Counted from the first letter of the stretch, positions 8,562-17,832 are shown. The stretch is 64,000 bases of DNA from Propionivibrio sp. (GCF_029255185.1 NZ_JAPUVO010000130.1:41971-105970), one strand, 5' to 3'. Numbers and translations: made by a program. The notes: generated by a model not told the origin, from the sequence alone.

Positions 8562-8735
8562 TTATTTCTCCTTGGCGCCTTTGGCTATTTCGGCCAGTAT
8601 CCTGGTCCGTACCAACCCGGGGTAAACAGACTTGCAGTGCGGGGAGCAGGTCCTCGGTCGACCGTAGGACAACTGGTCTAGTATTGCATGGACTTCATGG
8701 GGCCTGCCGCAAACCGGGCAAATATGTCGCGTCAT
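8562..8735 (-). CDS. Small Cys-rich, putative zinc-ribbon protein in kdpD operon
   Basis: This is a 57-residue protein read from ATG 8735 to TAA 8562. Two metal-binding-like cysteine pairs are visible: C6-P-V-C9 near the start (RHICPVCGRPHEVH) and C30-SPH-C34 in the middle (RTCSPHCKS), with His residues nearby. This is the pattern of a small zinc ribbon. It starts 6 bp after the stop of the upstream 99-residue gene and ends 7 bp before kdpD, so it should be co-transcribed with kdpDE. No function is recognised; nucleic-acid or protein binding is plausible. The tight packing and the Cys pattern support a real gene. The ribosome binding site is weak, consistent with coupling to the upstream gene. 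Confidence 0.7.
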   Translation of the reverse strand: MTRHICPVCGRPHEVHAILDQLSYGRPRTCSPHCKSVYPGLVRTRILAEIAKGAKEK

Positions 8736-8741
8736 AGTGTT

Positions 8742-9041
8742 TCACGCCGTATGTTCGGCATAACGCGCAAGAGCCATCGCCTGATTGGCAATGCTGGAAG
8801 ATACGATGAAGGTTTCGCGCCCGCATACATTGCCCAGGGTCAACGCCAGGCTGAGCGCCGCGACACCTGCCACCGCCATTCGCACCGGGTCGCCGTAACC
8901 GGACAGAAAGACCCTGATCCCTTCGATGCCCATTCCCGTCGCCGGGAATTTCATCACCACGGCAGCCTTGCCTGGTTCCAGGGCGGCGACTTCAAGCGAG
9001 TCATTCGTCGAAGCAATACCGATGCATAAGTCTGAGTTCAT
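8742..9041 (-). CDS. 99-residue degenerate IS110 transposase-like (DEDD/RNase H fold) protein upstream of kdpD
   Basis: Start ATG 9041 is chosen because AAGGAT lies at the right distance; the longer frame from 9101 has no such signal. The whole protein aligns by eye to the N-terminal DEDD domain of IS110-family transposases. CIGIASTNDSLEVAAL stands for the usual GIDVSK-x-x-LDVAL, MAVAGVAALSLALTL for the LEATGGY region, and ALARYAEH for the end of the domain. The catalytic Asp of GIDVSK is replaced (GIAST), the Glu of EATG is replaced by Ala, and the KTDxxDA segment is missing. It should therefore be inactive as a nuclease. Its place as first gene of the kdpDE block, under a kdp-like promoter box, suggests a regulatory or structural role. 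The homology is by eye only. Confidence 0.7.
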   Translation of the reverse strand: MNSDLCIGIASTNDSLEVAALEPGKAAVVMKFPATGMGIEGIRVFLSGYGDPVRMAVAGVAALSLALTLGNVCGRETFIVSSSIANQAMALARYAEHTA

Positions 9042-9138
9042 TTGATCCTTCACTTTCGATTGATAAACAGCCAGGCCAGGTACATGACGAATACTAGGCA
9101 AAACGATTTCAATATTTTGAAAAAAATAGGGGCTTCGT

Positions 9139-9159
9139 TATAAAAAGAGCGTAAAAATT
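9139..9159 (-). promoter_or_regulatory. Putative KdpE-binding box upstream of the kdpDE block
   Basis: This 21-bp site reads on the plus strand TATAAAAA, four variable bases, GTAAAAATT. It matches the box upstream of kdpF at 18 of 21 positions and resembles the T-rich E. coli KdpE site on the transcribed orientation. Both boxes are followed, in the direction of transcription, by a short C-rich then AT-rich stretch. The site lies about 100 bp before the 99-residue gene. Confidence 0.6.
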
Positions 9160-9171
9160 GACGTTACGGAA

Positions 9172-9633
9172 TCACTCGAGGAGTGACCAGGTAGTGAACA
9201 GTTGCTTTACTTCCAAGGGTTGTTTGCACAAGTGCAGGCGCTCACGGAACCGCTGGTTGGAAAACATCCGCGTCGCTTCGGCGAGAATGCCAAGATGCGC
9301 CTCAGTGGCTTCCTTGGGAACCAGCAGAACGAAAATATCGCTGACCGGTTTGCCATCCGGCGCAGCGAAAGGCAGTGGCGATTTGAGGCGCACGTAGGCA
9401 AGCTGTATGCGGTAAAGATCCTTGATGCGGGCGTGCGGAATGGCCACGCCCTCACCCAGGCCGGTTGACCCGACCTGTTCCCGACGTGACAGACTGAGGA
9501 CAATCCACGCTTGCGGCATGCCATGCATTCCCTCCATGTGCTGGCCGATTTCTTCAAAAAGCTGGGTTTTACTCACCACCTCCAGATCAAGGATGACGTC
9601 TTCGGTCCGGAGAAGATCAGCGATGCTGTCCAA
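9172..9633 (-). CDS. PTS IIA-Ntr (PtsN)-like regulatory protein at the end of the kdp operon
   Basis: I choose the TTG at 9633: GGAGGA lies 7 bases before it, and it gives 153 residues beginning MDSIADLLRTEDVIL, exactly where PtsN proteins begin. The ATG at 9744 would add an unrelated Arg-rich leader. The phosphorylatable His is H67 in GEGVAIPHARIK. PtsN proteins are phosphorylated by the nitrogen PTS, and in E. coli dephosphorylated PtsN binds KdpD and inhibits the Trk potassium system. A dedicated paralogue downstream of kdpFABC therefore fits a role in adjusting potassium uptake. It follows the porin gene after 132 bp and ends 12 bp short of the kdpDE promoter box. Confidence 0.85.
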   Translation of the reverse strand: MDSIADLLRTEDVILDLEVVSKTQLFEEIGQHMEGMHGMPQAWIVLSLSRREQVGSTGLGEGVAIPHARIKDLYRIQLAYVRLKSPLPFAAPDGKPVSDIFVLLVPKEATEAHLGILAEATRMFSNQRFRERLHLCKQPLEVKQLFTTWSLLE

Positions 9634-9765
9634 TTTGTGTTCCTCCACAGGATGATAAATCCGCCATCGTTCGATCCACTGGCGGGGCACAAGGGAGCGG
9701 GATTGCCCGCCCCCCCGTTCTTTCTCTGTCTTCAATGCAGACATGGGCCTTGCTGCCTGACTCGA

Positions 9766-10584
9766 TCAGAAACTCTTGGTCACGGAAAGAACGGCGATGC
9801 CGCGACCGGCATCCTTGGCTTTGCTGCCGTTCTGGACGTTCTGGTTGCTCAGGGAATTGGAGAAACAATAGAACTCGCCGTTGCCACAATCCCCCTTGGC
9901 ATTGGTGTCCACATAGGCAGCACCGACCACCCAGCCCGACATATCCTTGGTCAAGCCGAGTTTCCAGTCGGTATAGCTGCCGTTGGTGACGTTCCTGAAA
10001 TTCAGACGGCCAACGTGGCCGTTGATGCCCCAGCCCTCGCCCAGATCGTAGTTGGCCGACAGATCAAGATAACTGCTGCCCTTGCTGTCTGGCATGGCGA
10101 AATAGTCGCTGATTGCATGGGAATATTTCAGGGACAGGAACTTCCAGGAGGCCGCGAGATAAATTTCCGTGTTATCGACCCGGCCGGTATTGGTTTTTCC
10201 ACCATTGGTAATGGTCAAATCAGTACCGGGGTAGTAGTAGTAAAGACCACCGACATCGATCCCGAAATCACCGAAACTCGCCTTGTAGCCGCCATAAAAA
10301 TCCATTTCCAGATTGCCTTCCGGATAACCGGCACCGGAGGAAACATTGGAGTTCCAGTTGCCAAGATAGAGGCCGCTGGAATGCGCGTAATCAACGCCAC
10401 CTTGCAAGGCAGGCTTGCCAAAGGTCTGGTCGATACCACGGAAGCGGTAGCTGCTGAACAGGCCGAGGTTGCCGGTCAGGCTGTGCTCGGGCGTCGGGGC
10501 GTCCTCGGCCAGGACCGGCGCCGAAAGGCCGGCGGCCAAGGCAAGGACGGCAAGGGAACGAAGGGAAGCGGAATGTTTTTTCAT
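9766..10584 (-). CDS. TorF-family putative outer-membrane porin linked to kdp
   Basis: The product has 272 residues from ATG 10584, the first Met followed by a clear signal peptide (MKKHSASLRSLAVLALAAG ... APVLAED). The mature part has the features of the TorF/gcw_chp family of small beta-barrels: LTGNLGLFSSYRFRGIDQT near the start, many alternating aromatic strands, GYPEGNLEMDFYGGYK and a C-terminal Phe (VLSVTKSF). It starts 22 bp after the kdpC stop, with no terminator, so it is probably induced with kdp. An outer-membrane channel supplying potassium or another solute to the Kdp pump is a reasonable inference. The longer frame upstream of 10584 merely overlaps kdpC. Confidence 0.85.
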   Translation of the reverse strand: MKKHSASLRSLAVLALAAGLSAPVLAEDAPTPEHSLTGNLGLFSSYRFRGIDQTFGKPALQGGVDYAHSSGLYLGNWNSNVSSGAGYPEGNLEMDFYGGYKASFGDFGIDVGGLYYYYPGTDLTITNGGKTNTGRVDNTEIYLAASWKFLSLKYSHAISDYFAMPDSKGSSYLDLSANYDLGEGWGINGHVGRLNFRNVTNGSYTDWKLGLTKDMSGWVVGAAYVDTNAKGDCGNGEFYCFSNSLSNQNVQNGSKAKDAGRGIAVLSVTKSF

Positions 10585-10606
10585 GAAGATATCTCTCTGT
10601 GTTGTA

Positions 10607-11179
10607 TTAACGAAGTGAATCAAGCGCGATATTGAGCTGCAATACATTGACCCGGGGTTCGCCGAAGACACCCCACTGGCGACCTTCAGTGTTCTTGGCA
10701 ACCAGGGTCCTGACGACCTCCACCTGGAGTTGGCGTGTTTTGGCGACCCGTTCGATCTGGTATTCGGCAGCGGCCGGGCTGATCTCGGGATCAAGACCGC
10801 TGGCCGAAGCATTGACCAGATCGGCCGGAATTGGCTTGCTATTGCCTGGATCAGCCGTCTTCAGGGCGTCGATCCGCCCCTTGACCGCGTCGACCAGGGC
10901 CGGATTGAGCGGTCCCTGGTTGGAGCCACTGGAGGCCGAGGCGTTGTAAGGCTGCGGCGAAGTGGCCGAGGGGCGGCCCCAGAAATACCGAGGATCGCTG
11001 AAGTTTTGCCCGATCAGACGGGAGCCGACCGGCTTGCCATCCTTGATGACCAGGCTGCCGTCAGCTGCTTCGGAAAAGGTGACTTTGGCAAGGCCGGTAA
11101 CCGCCAACGGGTAAACAACGCCAGTCACGGCAGTGAGCAAGACAAAGAGACTGACGGCGGGGCGTAACAGGGTTTTCAT
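10607..11179 (-). CDS. kdpC: KdpC, accessory subunit of the potassium-transporting ATPase
   Basis: The protein has 190 residues from ATG 11179 ([20 protein letters not shown]). One N-terminal membrane anchor is followed by the periplasmic domain with [36 protein letters not shown] and DALKTADPG motifs typical of KdpC. KdpC stabilises the KdpA-KdpB complex and raises its affinity for ATP/K+. The start lies 11 bp after the kdpB stop, with a good AGGAG. Confidence 0.97.
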   Translation of the reverse strand: MKTLLRPAVSLFVLLTAVTGVVYPLAVTGLAKVTFSEAADGSLVIKDGKPVGSRLIGQNFSDPRYFWGRPSATSPQPYNASASSGSNQGPLNPALVDAVKGRIDALKTADPGNSKPIPADLVNASASGLDPEISPAAAEYQIERVAKTRQLQVEVVRTLVAKNTEGRQWGVFGEPRVNVLQLNIALDSLR

Positions 11180-11190
11180 GTATTTTCTCC

Positions 11191-13257
11191 TCAAGCCAGA
11201 CCGATGGCGGCAATCGCCATGTCGATCAACTTAATGCCGATAAAGGGAACGACGACGCCACCCAGGCCGTAGATCGCCAGGTTCTGCCGCAATAGCGTCG
11301 CGGCGCCGAGCGGCCGGTACTTGACGCCCTTGAGGGCCAGCGGGATCAGAAAGACGATGATCAGCGCGTTGAAAATCACCGCCGACAGGATGGCCGAGGC
11401 CGGGCTAGCCAAACTCATAACGTTGAGCGCGGCAAGTTGCGGATAGGTCGTCACGAACGCCGCTGGAATGATGGCGAAGTATTTGGCGACGTCGTTGGCA
11501 ATACTGAAGGTGGTCAGCGAACCCCGGGTCATCAGCATCTGTTTTCCGGTTTCGACAACCTCAATCAGCTTGGTCGGATTCGAATCCAGATCGACCATGT
11601 TGCCAGCTTCCTTGGCGGCCTGCGTACCGGTGTTCATGGCTACCGCGACATCGGCCTGGGCAAGCGCCGGGGCGTCATTTGTACCGTCGCCCGTCATCGC
11701 CACCAGCCGGCCTTCGCTTTGGTACTGGCGGATCAGCGCCAGCTTGGCTTCCGGCGTCGCTTCCGGCAGGAAGTCGTCGACACCGGCTTCGGCAGCGATG
11801 GCCGCCGCAGTAATTCGATTGTCGCCGGTCACCATGATCGTCTTGATACCCATCAGGCGCAGTTCGGCAAACCGCTCCTTAATGCCACCCTTGACGATGT
11901 CCTTGAGTTCGATGACGCCCATGACTCGAGTGCCATCGGTTACTACCAGCGGCGTGCTGCCGCGTCGCGCAACCTCATCCACCTTGTCGACGAGCGATTT
12001 GGGGAAACTGCCGCCCAGGGCTTCGACATGTTTCTTGATCGCTTCAGCCGCACCCTTGCGAATCTGACGACCCGCCATGTCGACGCCGCTCATCCGGGTA
12101 TTTGCCGAGAAATGCACGAAGTGGGCATCCAGCGCATGAATGTCGCGCTCCCGCAACTGGAAACGCTGCTTGGCGAGGACCACAATGCTGCGTCCTTCCG
12201 GCGTTTCGTCGGCAAGCGATGCCAGTTGGGCCGCATCGGCCAGTTCGCCTTCCGTGACGCCATCGGCCGGCAGGAAGGTGGAAGCCTGGCGATTGCCCAG
12301 GGTGATCGTGCCGGTCTTATCCATCAGTAGCACATCGACGTCGCCGGCCGCCTCGACAGCACGCCCGGAAGTGGCAATCACATTGGCCTGCATCATGCGG
12401 CTCATGCCGGCCACGCCGATGGCCGAGAGCAGGCCAGCAATAGTGGTCGGGATCAGGCAGACGAGCAGCGCAATCAGTACGGTAATACTGATCGGCGTAC
12501 CAGAACCGGCTACCTCGACACTGAACATCGAAAACGGCAGCAAGGTGACGACCACGCCCAGGAAGACGATAGTCAGTGCCACCAGCAGGATGGTCAGGGC
12601 GATTTCGTTGGGCGTCTTCTGACGCTTGGCGTTCTCGACCATGGCAATCATCTGGTCGACAAAGGTTTCACCGGGATTAACCGTGACCCGCACAACAATC
12701 CAGTCGGACAGCACGCGGGTGCCGCCGGTGACGGCCGAGAAGTCGCCGCCGGATTCCCGGATGACCGGAGCCGATTCGCCGGTGATGGCGGATTCATCGA
12801 CCGAGGCGACGCCTTCGATGACCTCGCCGTCAGCCGGAATCGTTTCCTGAGCCTGGACGAAGATGACATCGCCCTTGCGCAGATCAGTCGCCTGGGCCAT
12901 ATGCCATTGGGCACCAAACCGGGGCTCACGTAACTTCTTGGCCCAGGTTTCCTTTTTCAGGCCACGCAGCGAAGCGGCTTGCGCCTTGCTGCGTCCTTCG
13001 GCCAGTGCCTCGGCGAAATTGGCGAAGAGCACGGTAAACCACAACCAGATGGTGATCGCCAGGATGAAACCGGCCGGCGCCTCTCCTTGCCCACCCAGGG
13101 CTTGCGCCCAAAGGATGGTGGTGAGGATGCTGCCAACATAGACGACGAACATCACCGGATTGCGCCATTGCACAGCCGGATTCAGTTTACGGAAAGCATC
13201 GGCAATGGCCGGAAAGGCCAGCGCCGGATCGAACAGAGTAAAAGTCTTGCGTGTCAT
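11191..13257 (-). CDS. kdpB: KdpB, P-type ATPase catalytic subunit of the high-affinity K+ pump
   Basis: The product has 688 residues from ATG 13257, which is preceded by GGGGAGA; the frame extends further only into the end of kdpA. P-type ATPase signatures are complete: actuator [10 protein letters not shown], phosphorylation motif DKTGT (about residue 307), nucleotide-binding KGAAEAIKK and hinge [16 protein letters not shown]. Seven membrane segments are expected. ATP hydrolysis here powers potassium entry through KdpA. Confidence 0.98.
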   Translation of the reverse strand: MTRKTFTLFDPALAFPAIADAFRKLNPAVQWRNPVMFVVYVGSILTTILWAQALGGQGEAPAGFILAITIWLWFTVLFANFAEALAEGRSKAQAASLRGLKKETWAKKLREPRFGAQWHMAQATDLRKGDVIFVQAQETIPADGEVIEGVASVDESAITGESAPVIRESGGDFSAVTGGTRVLSDWIVVRVTVNPGETFVDQMIAMVENAKRQKTPNEIALTILLVALTIVFLGVVVTLLPFSMFSVEVAGSGTPISITVLIALLVCLIPTTIAGLLSAIGVAGMSRMMQANVIATSGRAVEAAGDVDVLLMDKTGTITLGNRQASTFLPADGVTEGELADAAQLASLADETPEGRSIVVLAKQRFQLRERDIHALDAHFVHFSANTRMSGVDMAGRQIRKGAAEAIKKHVEALGGSFPKSLVDKVDEVARRGSTPLVVTDGTRVMGVIELKDIVKGGIKERFAELRLMGIKTIMVTGDNRITAAAIAAEAGVDDFLPEATPEAKLALIRQYQSEGRLVAMTGDGTNDAPALAQADVAVAMNTGTQAAKEAGNMVDLDSNPTKLIEVVETGKQMLMTRGSLTTFSIANDVAKYFAIIPAAFVTTYPQLAALNVMSLASPASAILSAVIFNALIIVFLIPLALKGVKYRPLGAATLLRQNLAIYGLGGVVVPFIGIKLIDMAIAAIGLA

Positions 13258-13273
13258 TATTTTCTCCCCTAGC

Positions 13274-15052
13274 TTAATGACCGACCCAGAGCACAAGGTG
13301 CTCGATGACGGGGCCAAGGGCCAACGCCGGGACGTAATTCAGGAGGCCGACCAGCAGCACGGTGCCAATCAGCAGCGTGACAAATAGCGGACCATGGGTT
13401 GGCAGCGTGCCGGGACCAACGGCAATACGTTTCTTGGCGGCCAGCGAACCGGCAATCGCCAGTACCGGCACGATCACGCCAAAGCGGCCGAACCATACGG
13501 CGATGCCCAGCATGATGTTGTAGAAGGGCGTATTGGCGGACAGCCCGGCGAAAGCGCTGCCGTTGTTGTTGGCGGCCGAGGTGAAGGCATAGAGGATTTC
13601 CGAGAAACCGTGGGCGCCCGGGTTGGCGATGCCCGCCTTGCCATCGACGGCCATGACCGCGATGGCCGTGCCGACGAGAACCAGCAACGGTGTGACCAGG
13701 ATGGCGATCGACGTCATCTTCATCTCGTAGGCTTCGATCTTCTTGCCCAGGTATTCCGGCGTGCGGCCGATCATCAGGCCAGCAATGAAGACGGCCATGA
13801 TGGCGAAAACGAGCATGCCGTAGAGGCCAGAACCGACACCGCCGAAGACCACTTCGCCCAGTTGCATGTCGATCAGCGGCACCAGACCGCCGAGCGGCGT
13901 GAAAGAATCATGCATGGCATTGACCGCACCGCAGGAAGCTAGCGTGGTAATGGTCGCAAACAGGCCAGAATCGGCGATGCCGAAGCGGGTTTCCTTACCT
14001 TCCATGTTGCCGGCCGCCGGATCGACACCCAACTGGGTCAATAACGGATTGGCCTGCTGCTCGAAATGCATGGCGGCATAGGCCAGGACGACGAACATCA
14101 AGGTCATCGCGGCAAGCACCGCCCAGCCTTGGCGCGCATCACCGACCATACGGCCGAAGGTGAAGCAGAGCGCCGCTGGCATCAGGAAGATCGACAGCAT
14201 CTGGATAAAGTTGGAGAGCGGTGTCGGGTTTTCATAAGGATGTGCCGAGTTGGCGTTCATGAAGCCGCCACCATTGGTGCCCAGCATCTTGATTGCTTCC
14301 TGTGAGGCCACCGGGCCCATGGCCAGCGTCTGGGTCGGTGTTTCAGCTGGCTCGGTGATGGCAACGCCCTTGTCGTCCTTGAGCGGCTGACCGGCGGCAT
14401 CAACCTTTGGGTTGTCATACTTGGTGACTTCCAGTGTCGTCACATCCTTGTAGGCGTCGAAATTCTGGATGACGCCCTGGCCGGTTAGGAAGACCGCATA
14501 GACGATGGAAATCGGCAGCAGCACATGCAGCGTGATGCGGGTCAGATCAACCCAGGCGTTGCCGACTGTCTTGGCGCTATGTCGCGCAAAGCCGCGGATC
14601 AGGGCGATAACGACGACGATGCCGGTAGCCGCCGAGAAAAAATTCTGTACCGTCAGGCCCAGCAGCTGGGTCAGGTAGCTCATCGTGGCTTCACCAGCGT
14701 AGCCTTGCCAGTTGGTGTTGGTGACAAAACTGACGGCAGTGTTGAAGGCGGAGTCCGGGCTGATATTGGGAAAAGCCTGCGGATTGAGCGGCAATGAGAA
14801 CTGCAGACGTTGCAGGGCATAGACCACAAAAACGCCTAGGGCGTTGAACGACAAGATAGCGAAGGCGTATTTCAGCCAGCCCATTTCCTCGTCCTGGCGA
14901 ATGCCACACAGTCGATAGACCGGGCTTTCTATTTTGCCAGCCAGACGGAAGCGGCCTTCCATAACATTTGCGATGTAAGTCCCCAAGGGCTTGACGGTCA
15001 GCAACAGGACAGTAAGAAAAATTCCGATCAGAATCCAGGCATGGTTGCTCAT
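13274..15052 (-). CDS. kdpA: KdpA, potassium-translocating channel-like subunit
   Basis: The protein has 592 residues with about ten membrane segments. K+ selectivity-filter-type repeats are visible, for example [52 protein letters not shown] and [15 protein letters not shown]. Its ATG overlaps the kdpF stop (ATGA), and kdpB follows after 16 bp. It forms the selective pore of the KdpFABC complex. Confidence 0.98.
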   Translation of the reverse strand: MSNHAWILIGIFLTVLLLTVKPLGTYIANVMEGRFRLAGKIESPVYRLCGIRQDEEMGWLKYAFAILSFNALGVFVVYALQRLQFSLPLNPQAFPNISPDSAFNTAVSFVTNTNWQGYAGEATMSYLTQLLGLTVQNFFSAATGIVVVIALIRGFARHSAKTVGNAWVDLTRITLHVLLPISIVYAVFLTGQGVIQNFDAYKDVTTLEVTKYDNPKVDAAGQPLKDDKGVAITEPAETPTQTLAMGPVASQEAIKMLGTNGGGFMNANSAHPYENPTPLSNFIQMLSIFLMPAALCFTFGRMVGDARQGWAVLAAMTLMFVVLAYAAMHFEQQANPLLTQLGVDPAAGNMEGKETRFGIADSGLFATITTLASCGAVNAMHDSFTPLGGLVPLIDMQLGEVVFGGVGSGLYGMLVFAIMAVFIAGLMIGRTPEYLGKKIEAYEMKMTSIAILVTPLLVLVGTAIAVMAVDGKAGIANPGAHGFSEILYAFTSAANNNGSAFAGLSANTPFYNIMLGIAVWFGRFGVIVPVLAIAGSLAAKKRIAVGPGTLPTHGPLFVTLLIGTVLLVGLLNYVPALALGPVIEHLVLWVGH

Positions 15053-15141
15053 GAGAGGTCCTCCGGATTAAGCAGTGCTGCGATCAGATAGATCAGCAGG
15101 CCGGCAGCAACGGCGCCACTGAGAACAAAAAGCCAGGTCAT
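15049..15141 (-). CDS. kdpF: KdpF, small membrane subunit of the Kdp complex
   Basis: This is a 30-residue peptide, [20 protein letters not shown] followed by [10 protein letters not shown], with one membrane helix and the LLxPExL-type ending of KdpF. The stop codon overlaps the kdpA start (ATGA), and the ribosome binding site for kdpA lies inside its last codons. KdpF stabilises the complex in the membrane. Confidence 0.93.
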   Translation of the reverse strand: MTWLFVLSGAVAAGLLIYLIAALLNPEDLS

Positions 15142-15230
15142 TTGGCACCTCCCAGCCGGGCACAGCCGGTGGCGAGGGCGAGCATCAGGGTAAAGAACAG
15201 ACCGATGCCGGCAAGATAAACGAAATCCAT
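15138..15230 (-). CDS. Second 30-residue membrane peptide preceding kdpF
   Basis: ATG 15230 to a TGA that overlaps the kdpF ATG by 4 bp encodes MDFVYLAGIGLFFTLMLALA followed by [10 protein letters not shown]. It has one hydrophobic helix and a short basic tail with a Cys just after the helix. The upstream sequence GGAGAGTACTC is an acceptable ribosome binding site. It is the first gene of the kdp structural operon and is coupled to kdpF. Its function is not known. A second small accessory subunit or a translational leader are the main options. Confidence 0.8.
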   Translation of the reverse strand: MDFVYLAGIGLFFTLMLALATGCARLGGAK

Positions 15231-15313
15231 GAGTACTCTCCGTGTTGGTTATTGCGACGGAGTCATACTATGAAAATCGTTATTAAAATTTTCGAGAAAT
15301 ATGGGGGGAGGAA

Positions 15314-15334
15314 TATAAAAAAACGGTAAAAATT
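15314..15334 (-). promoter_or_regulatory. Putative KdpE-binding box upstream of the kdpFABC operon
   Basis: The plus strand reads TATAAAAA, then AACG, then GTAAAAATT. On the transcribed (minus) strand this is a T-rich direct pattern like the E. coli KdpE site. It lies about 85 bp upstream of the first small gene and matches the box at 9139-9159 in 18 of 21 bases. Confidence 0.65.
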
Positions 15335-15400
15335 AGCTTCGCATCAACGAAAATGACGGAAGTGGATGCAGGCGGTGTCAGCTGCACGGCAGCTTGGTCA

Positions 15401-17599
15401 TCACGCCGGTGTCAGTTTTGCGTATTCGAGCGCCAGCCATTTCATACCCTGTGCGCCGAAATTGACCTGGACGCGTGCATCGTTCCCGCGCCCTTCAGCG
15501 GAAACAATTACGCCCAGACCAAACTTTGCGTGCTCTACATTTTGCCCGATGCGCAAGACGTTGGTCGGGGATTGTTCGGCGGCCATCAGCGCTTTTGCCA
15601 CACGTGACGGCGCGCGCTCCGTATACGCTGGCGCTCGATTGATCTTGCGCAACAGTTCCCCGGGCAGTTCTTCGAGAAACAGCGAGGGCAGGCAATAGCG
15701 CATCTGCCCATGCAGCATGCGCGTCTGCGCGTGCGAAAGGTAGAGCCGCCGCCGGGCACGAGTGATGGCCACGTACATCAGCCGCCGCTCCTCCTCCAGG
15801 CCATCGCGCTCCTGTGCGGCGTTGTCGTGCGGGAATAACCCCCGCTCCAGCCCGGTGATGAACACCACGTCGAACTCCAGCCCCTTGGCCGCATGAACGG
15901 TCATCAACTGCACCGCCTCCTGCCCCTCACCGGCCTGATGCTCACCGGCTTCGAGCGCGGCATGGGCGAGAAAGGAGGCGAGTGGACTGGCCTCGGCCGG
16001 GTTAGCCTGGGTATCGGACTCTTCCTGCAGGAAGTTGGTCGCCGCATTGATCAGTTCGTCGAGATTTTCCAGCCGCTCACGGCCCTCCTTCTCGCCGAGG
16101 TAGTGCTGGCGCAGACCGCTTTTCTCGATCAGGTGATCAATCACCTCGGGCAAAGGCAGTTTCTCCGTCTCGGCACGCAGGGTTTCGATCAACCGGATGA
16201 AGCTGCCGACCGATGCTCCGGCCTTGCCAGCGAGGCTCGCCGCCGCATTGTAGAGGCTGGAATTGGCACGGTGCGCGGCCTCCTGCAAGGCTTCCAGACT
16301 GCGACTGCCGATGCCGCGCGTCGGGAAATTGACTACCCGAGCAAAGGCGGTATCGTCGTCCTGATTGCCGATCAGACGTAGATAAGCCAGCGCATGCTTG
16401 ATCTCCTGACGATCGAAAAAGCGCAGCCCACCATAGACGCGGTAGGCCACGCCAGCGGTGAACAATTGATGTTCCAGAACGCGCGACTGGGCATTGGAGC
16501 GGTAAAGCAGGGCAATCTGCGTGTGCGGGAAGCCGTCGCGCACCAGTTCGCGCACTTCATCGACGACAAAACGTGCTTCGTCGACGTCCGAGAAGGCCTC
16601 GAAGACGCGGATAGCCTCACCAGCGCCGGCATCGGTCCACAGGCTCTTGCCCAGGCGACCGCGGTTGTTCTTGATCAACGCATTGGCCGCATCAAGGATG
16701 TTGCCGTGCGAACGGTAGTTCTGTTCGAGGCGGATCACGTTGGCGACCGCGAACTCGCGTTCAAGATCGCGCATATTGCCGACCTCGGCGCCGCGAAAGG
16801 CATAAATCGATTGGTCATCGTCGCCAACGGCAAACAGGCAGGCGCCATCTGGCCTTATCTCACCAGGCTCGGTCGCAGAACGCTTCTGCGCATGCCCGGC
16901 CAGCAGTTTCAACCACGCATACTGCAGGCGATTGGTATCCTGAAACTCGTCGACGAGAATATGCCGGAAGCGCTCCTGATAATGCCGGCACAGCGGCTCG
17001 TTACGTGATAGCAGCTCGTAGGAGCGCAGCAGCAGTTCGGCAAAGTCGACCACACCCTCGCGCTGGCACTGGGCGTCGTACTCGGCGTAAAGCTCGACGC
17101 GGCGCCGGGTGTACTCGTCGTAAGCCTCGGCCAGCGGGGCGCGGATACCCTGGTCCTTGTGTGCGTTGATAAAGCCGGCAAGTTCACGCGGCGGAAACTT
17201 GTCGTCATCAACGTCGAGGCGCTTTAGCAAACGCCTGATCGCCGAGAGCTGGTCGGTCGAATCAAGAATCTGGAATAGTGCCGGCAGGCCGGCCTCGCGG
17301 TAATGCGCGCGCAGCAGCCGGTTACATAGCCCGTGGAAAGTGCCGATCCACATACCACGCGTGTTGATCGGCAGCAGCGCGGAAAGACGCGCCAGCATTT
17401 CCTTGGCCGCCTTGTTGGTGAAAGTCACGGCGAGAATACCGTGTGGCCCGACCTGCCCGGTCGAAATCAGCCAGGCGATACGGGTCGTAAGCACTCGCGT
17501 CTTGCCACTGCCCGCCCCGGCAAGGATCAGAGAATGTTGCGGAGGCAGCGTGACGGCAGCCAGTTGGGGTGGATTGAGATTGGCGAGCAGATCGGACAT
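15401..17599 (-). CDS. uvrD: UvrD-type superfamily 1 DNA helicase II
   Basis: The protein has 732 residues from ATG 17599 (MSDLLANLNPPQLAAV), which is where UvrD proteins usually begin. Helicase motifs: Walker A LAGAGSGKTRVL, DEFQDTN (motif II), AVGDDDQSIYAFRGA (motif III), LEQNYRS (motif IV), TVHAAKGLEFDVVFITGLE (motif V) and AITRARRRLYLS (motif VI). It unwinds DNA 3' to 5' in nucleotide-excision and mismatch repair. It is transcribed towards the kdp promoter region. An upstream ATG at 17626 is possible but gives an atypical leader. Confidence 0.95.
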   Translation of the reverse strand: MSDLLANLNPPQLAAVTLPPQHSLILAGAGSGKTRVLTTRIAWLISTGQVGPHGILAVTFTNKAAKEMLARLSALLPINTRGMWIGTFHGLCNRLLRAHYREAGLPALFQILDSTDQLSAIRRLLKRLDVDDDKFPPRELAGFINAHKDQGIRAPLAEAYDEYTRRRVELYAEYDAQCQREGVVDFAELLLRSYELLSRNEPLCRHYQERFRHILVDEFQDTNRLQYAWLKLLAGHAQKRSATEPGEIRPDGACLFAVGDDDQSIYAFRGAEVGNMRDLEREFAVANVIRLEQNYRSHGNILDAANALIKNNRGRLGKSLWTDAGAGEAIRVFEAFSDVDEARFVVDEVRELVRDGFPHTQIALLYRSNAQSRVLEHQLFTAGVAYRVYGGLRFFDRQEIKHALAYLRLIGNQDDDTAFARVVNFPTRGIGSRSLEALQEAAHRANSSLYNAAASLAGKAGASVGSFIRLIETLRAETEKLPLPEVIDHLIEKSGLRQHYLGEKEGRERLENLDELINAATNFLQEESDTQANPAEASPLASFLAHAALEAGEHQAGEGQEAVQLMTVHAAKGLEFDVVFITGLERGLFPHDNAAQERDGLEEERRLMYVAITRARRRLYLSHAQTRMLHGQMRYCLPSLFLEELPGELLRKINRAPAYTERAPSRVAKALMAAEQSPTNVLRIGQNVEHAKFGLGVIVSAEGRGNDARVQVNFGAQGMKWLALEYAKLTPA

Positions 17600-17832
17600 G
17601 GAATGGAGGCTGAATGGAGGCGTCATGTAAGCAGCGCCGATTATACCGGTCGCGACGATGCGCGAATGTTGCAATTGCACTACGCAGGCGCCTCCTTGTT
17701 AGTAAACTTAGGTGAAAGAGCCTAATGCCAAGTACAAAAACGAACTATACTAATGCTGCGCTGCAACAATAAAGGCTTGCAAGACCTGATTTCCCAGTGC
17801 CCGGCAACGGCCGGAACACAAGGAGAAACACC

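Noticed and set aside
9634-9744. N-terminal 37-residue extension of the PtsN-like protein from ATG 9744
   Set aside because: The extension is Arg-rich and unlike PtsN, while TTG 9633 has a strong GGAGGA and starts at the family's usual position.
9511-10635. 374-codon plus-strand frame across the PtsN-like gene and porin
   Set aside because: Antisense to coding sequence with a recognised signal peptide and beta-barrel pattern; the composition looks like a complementary-strand artefact.
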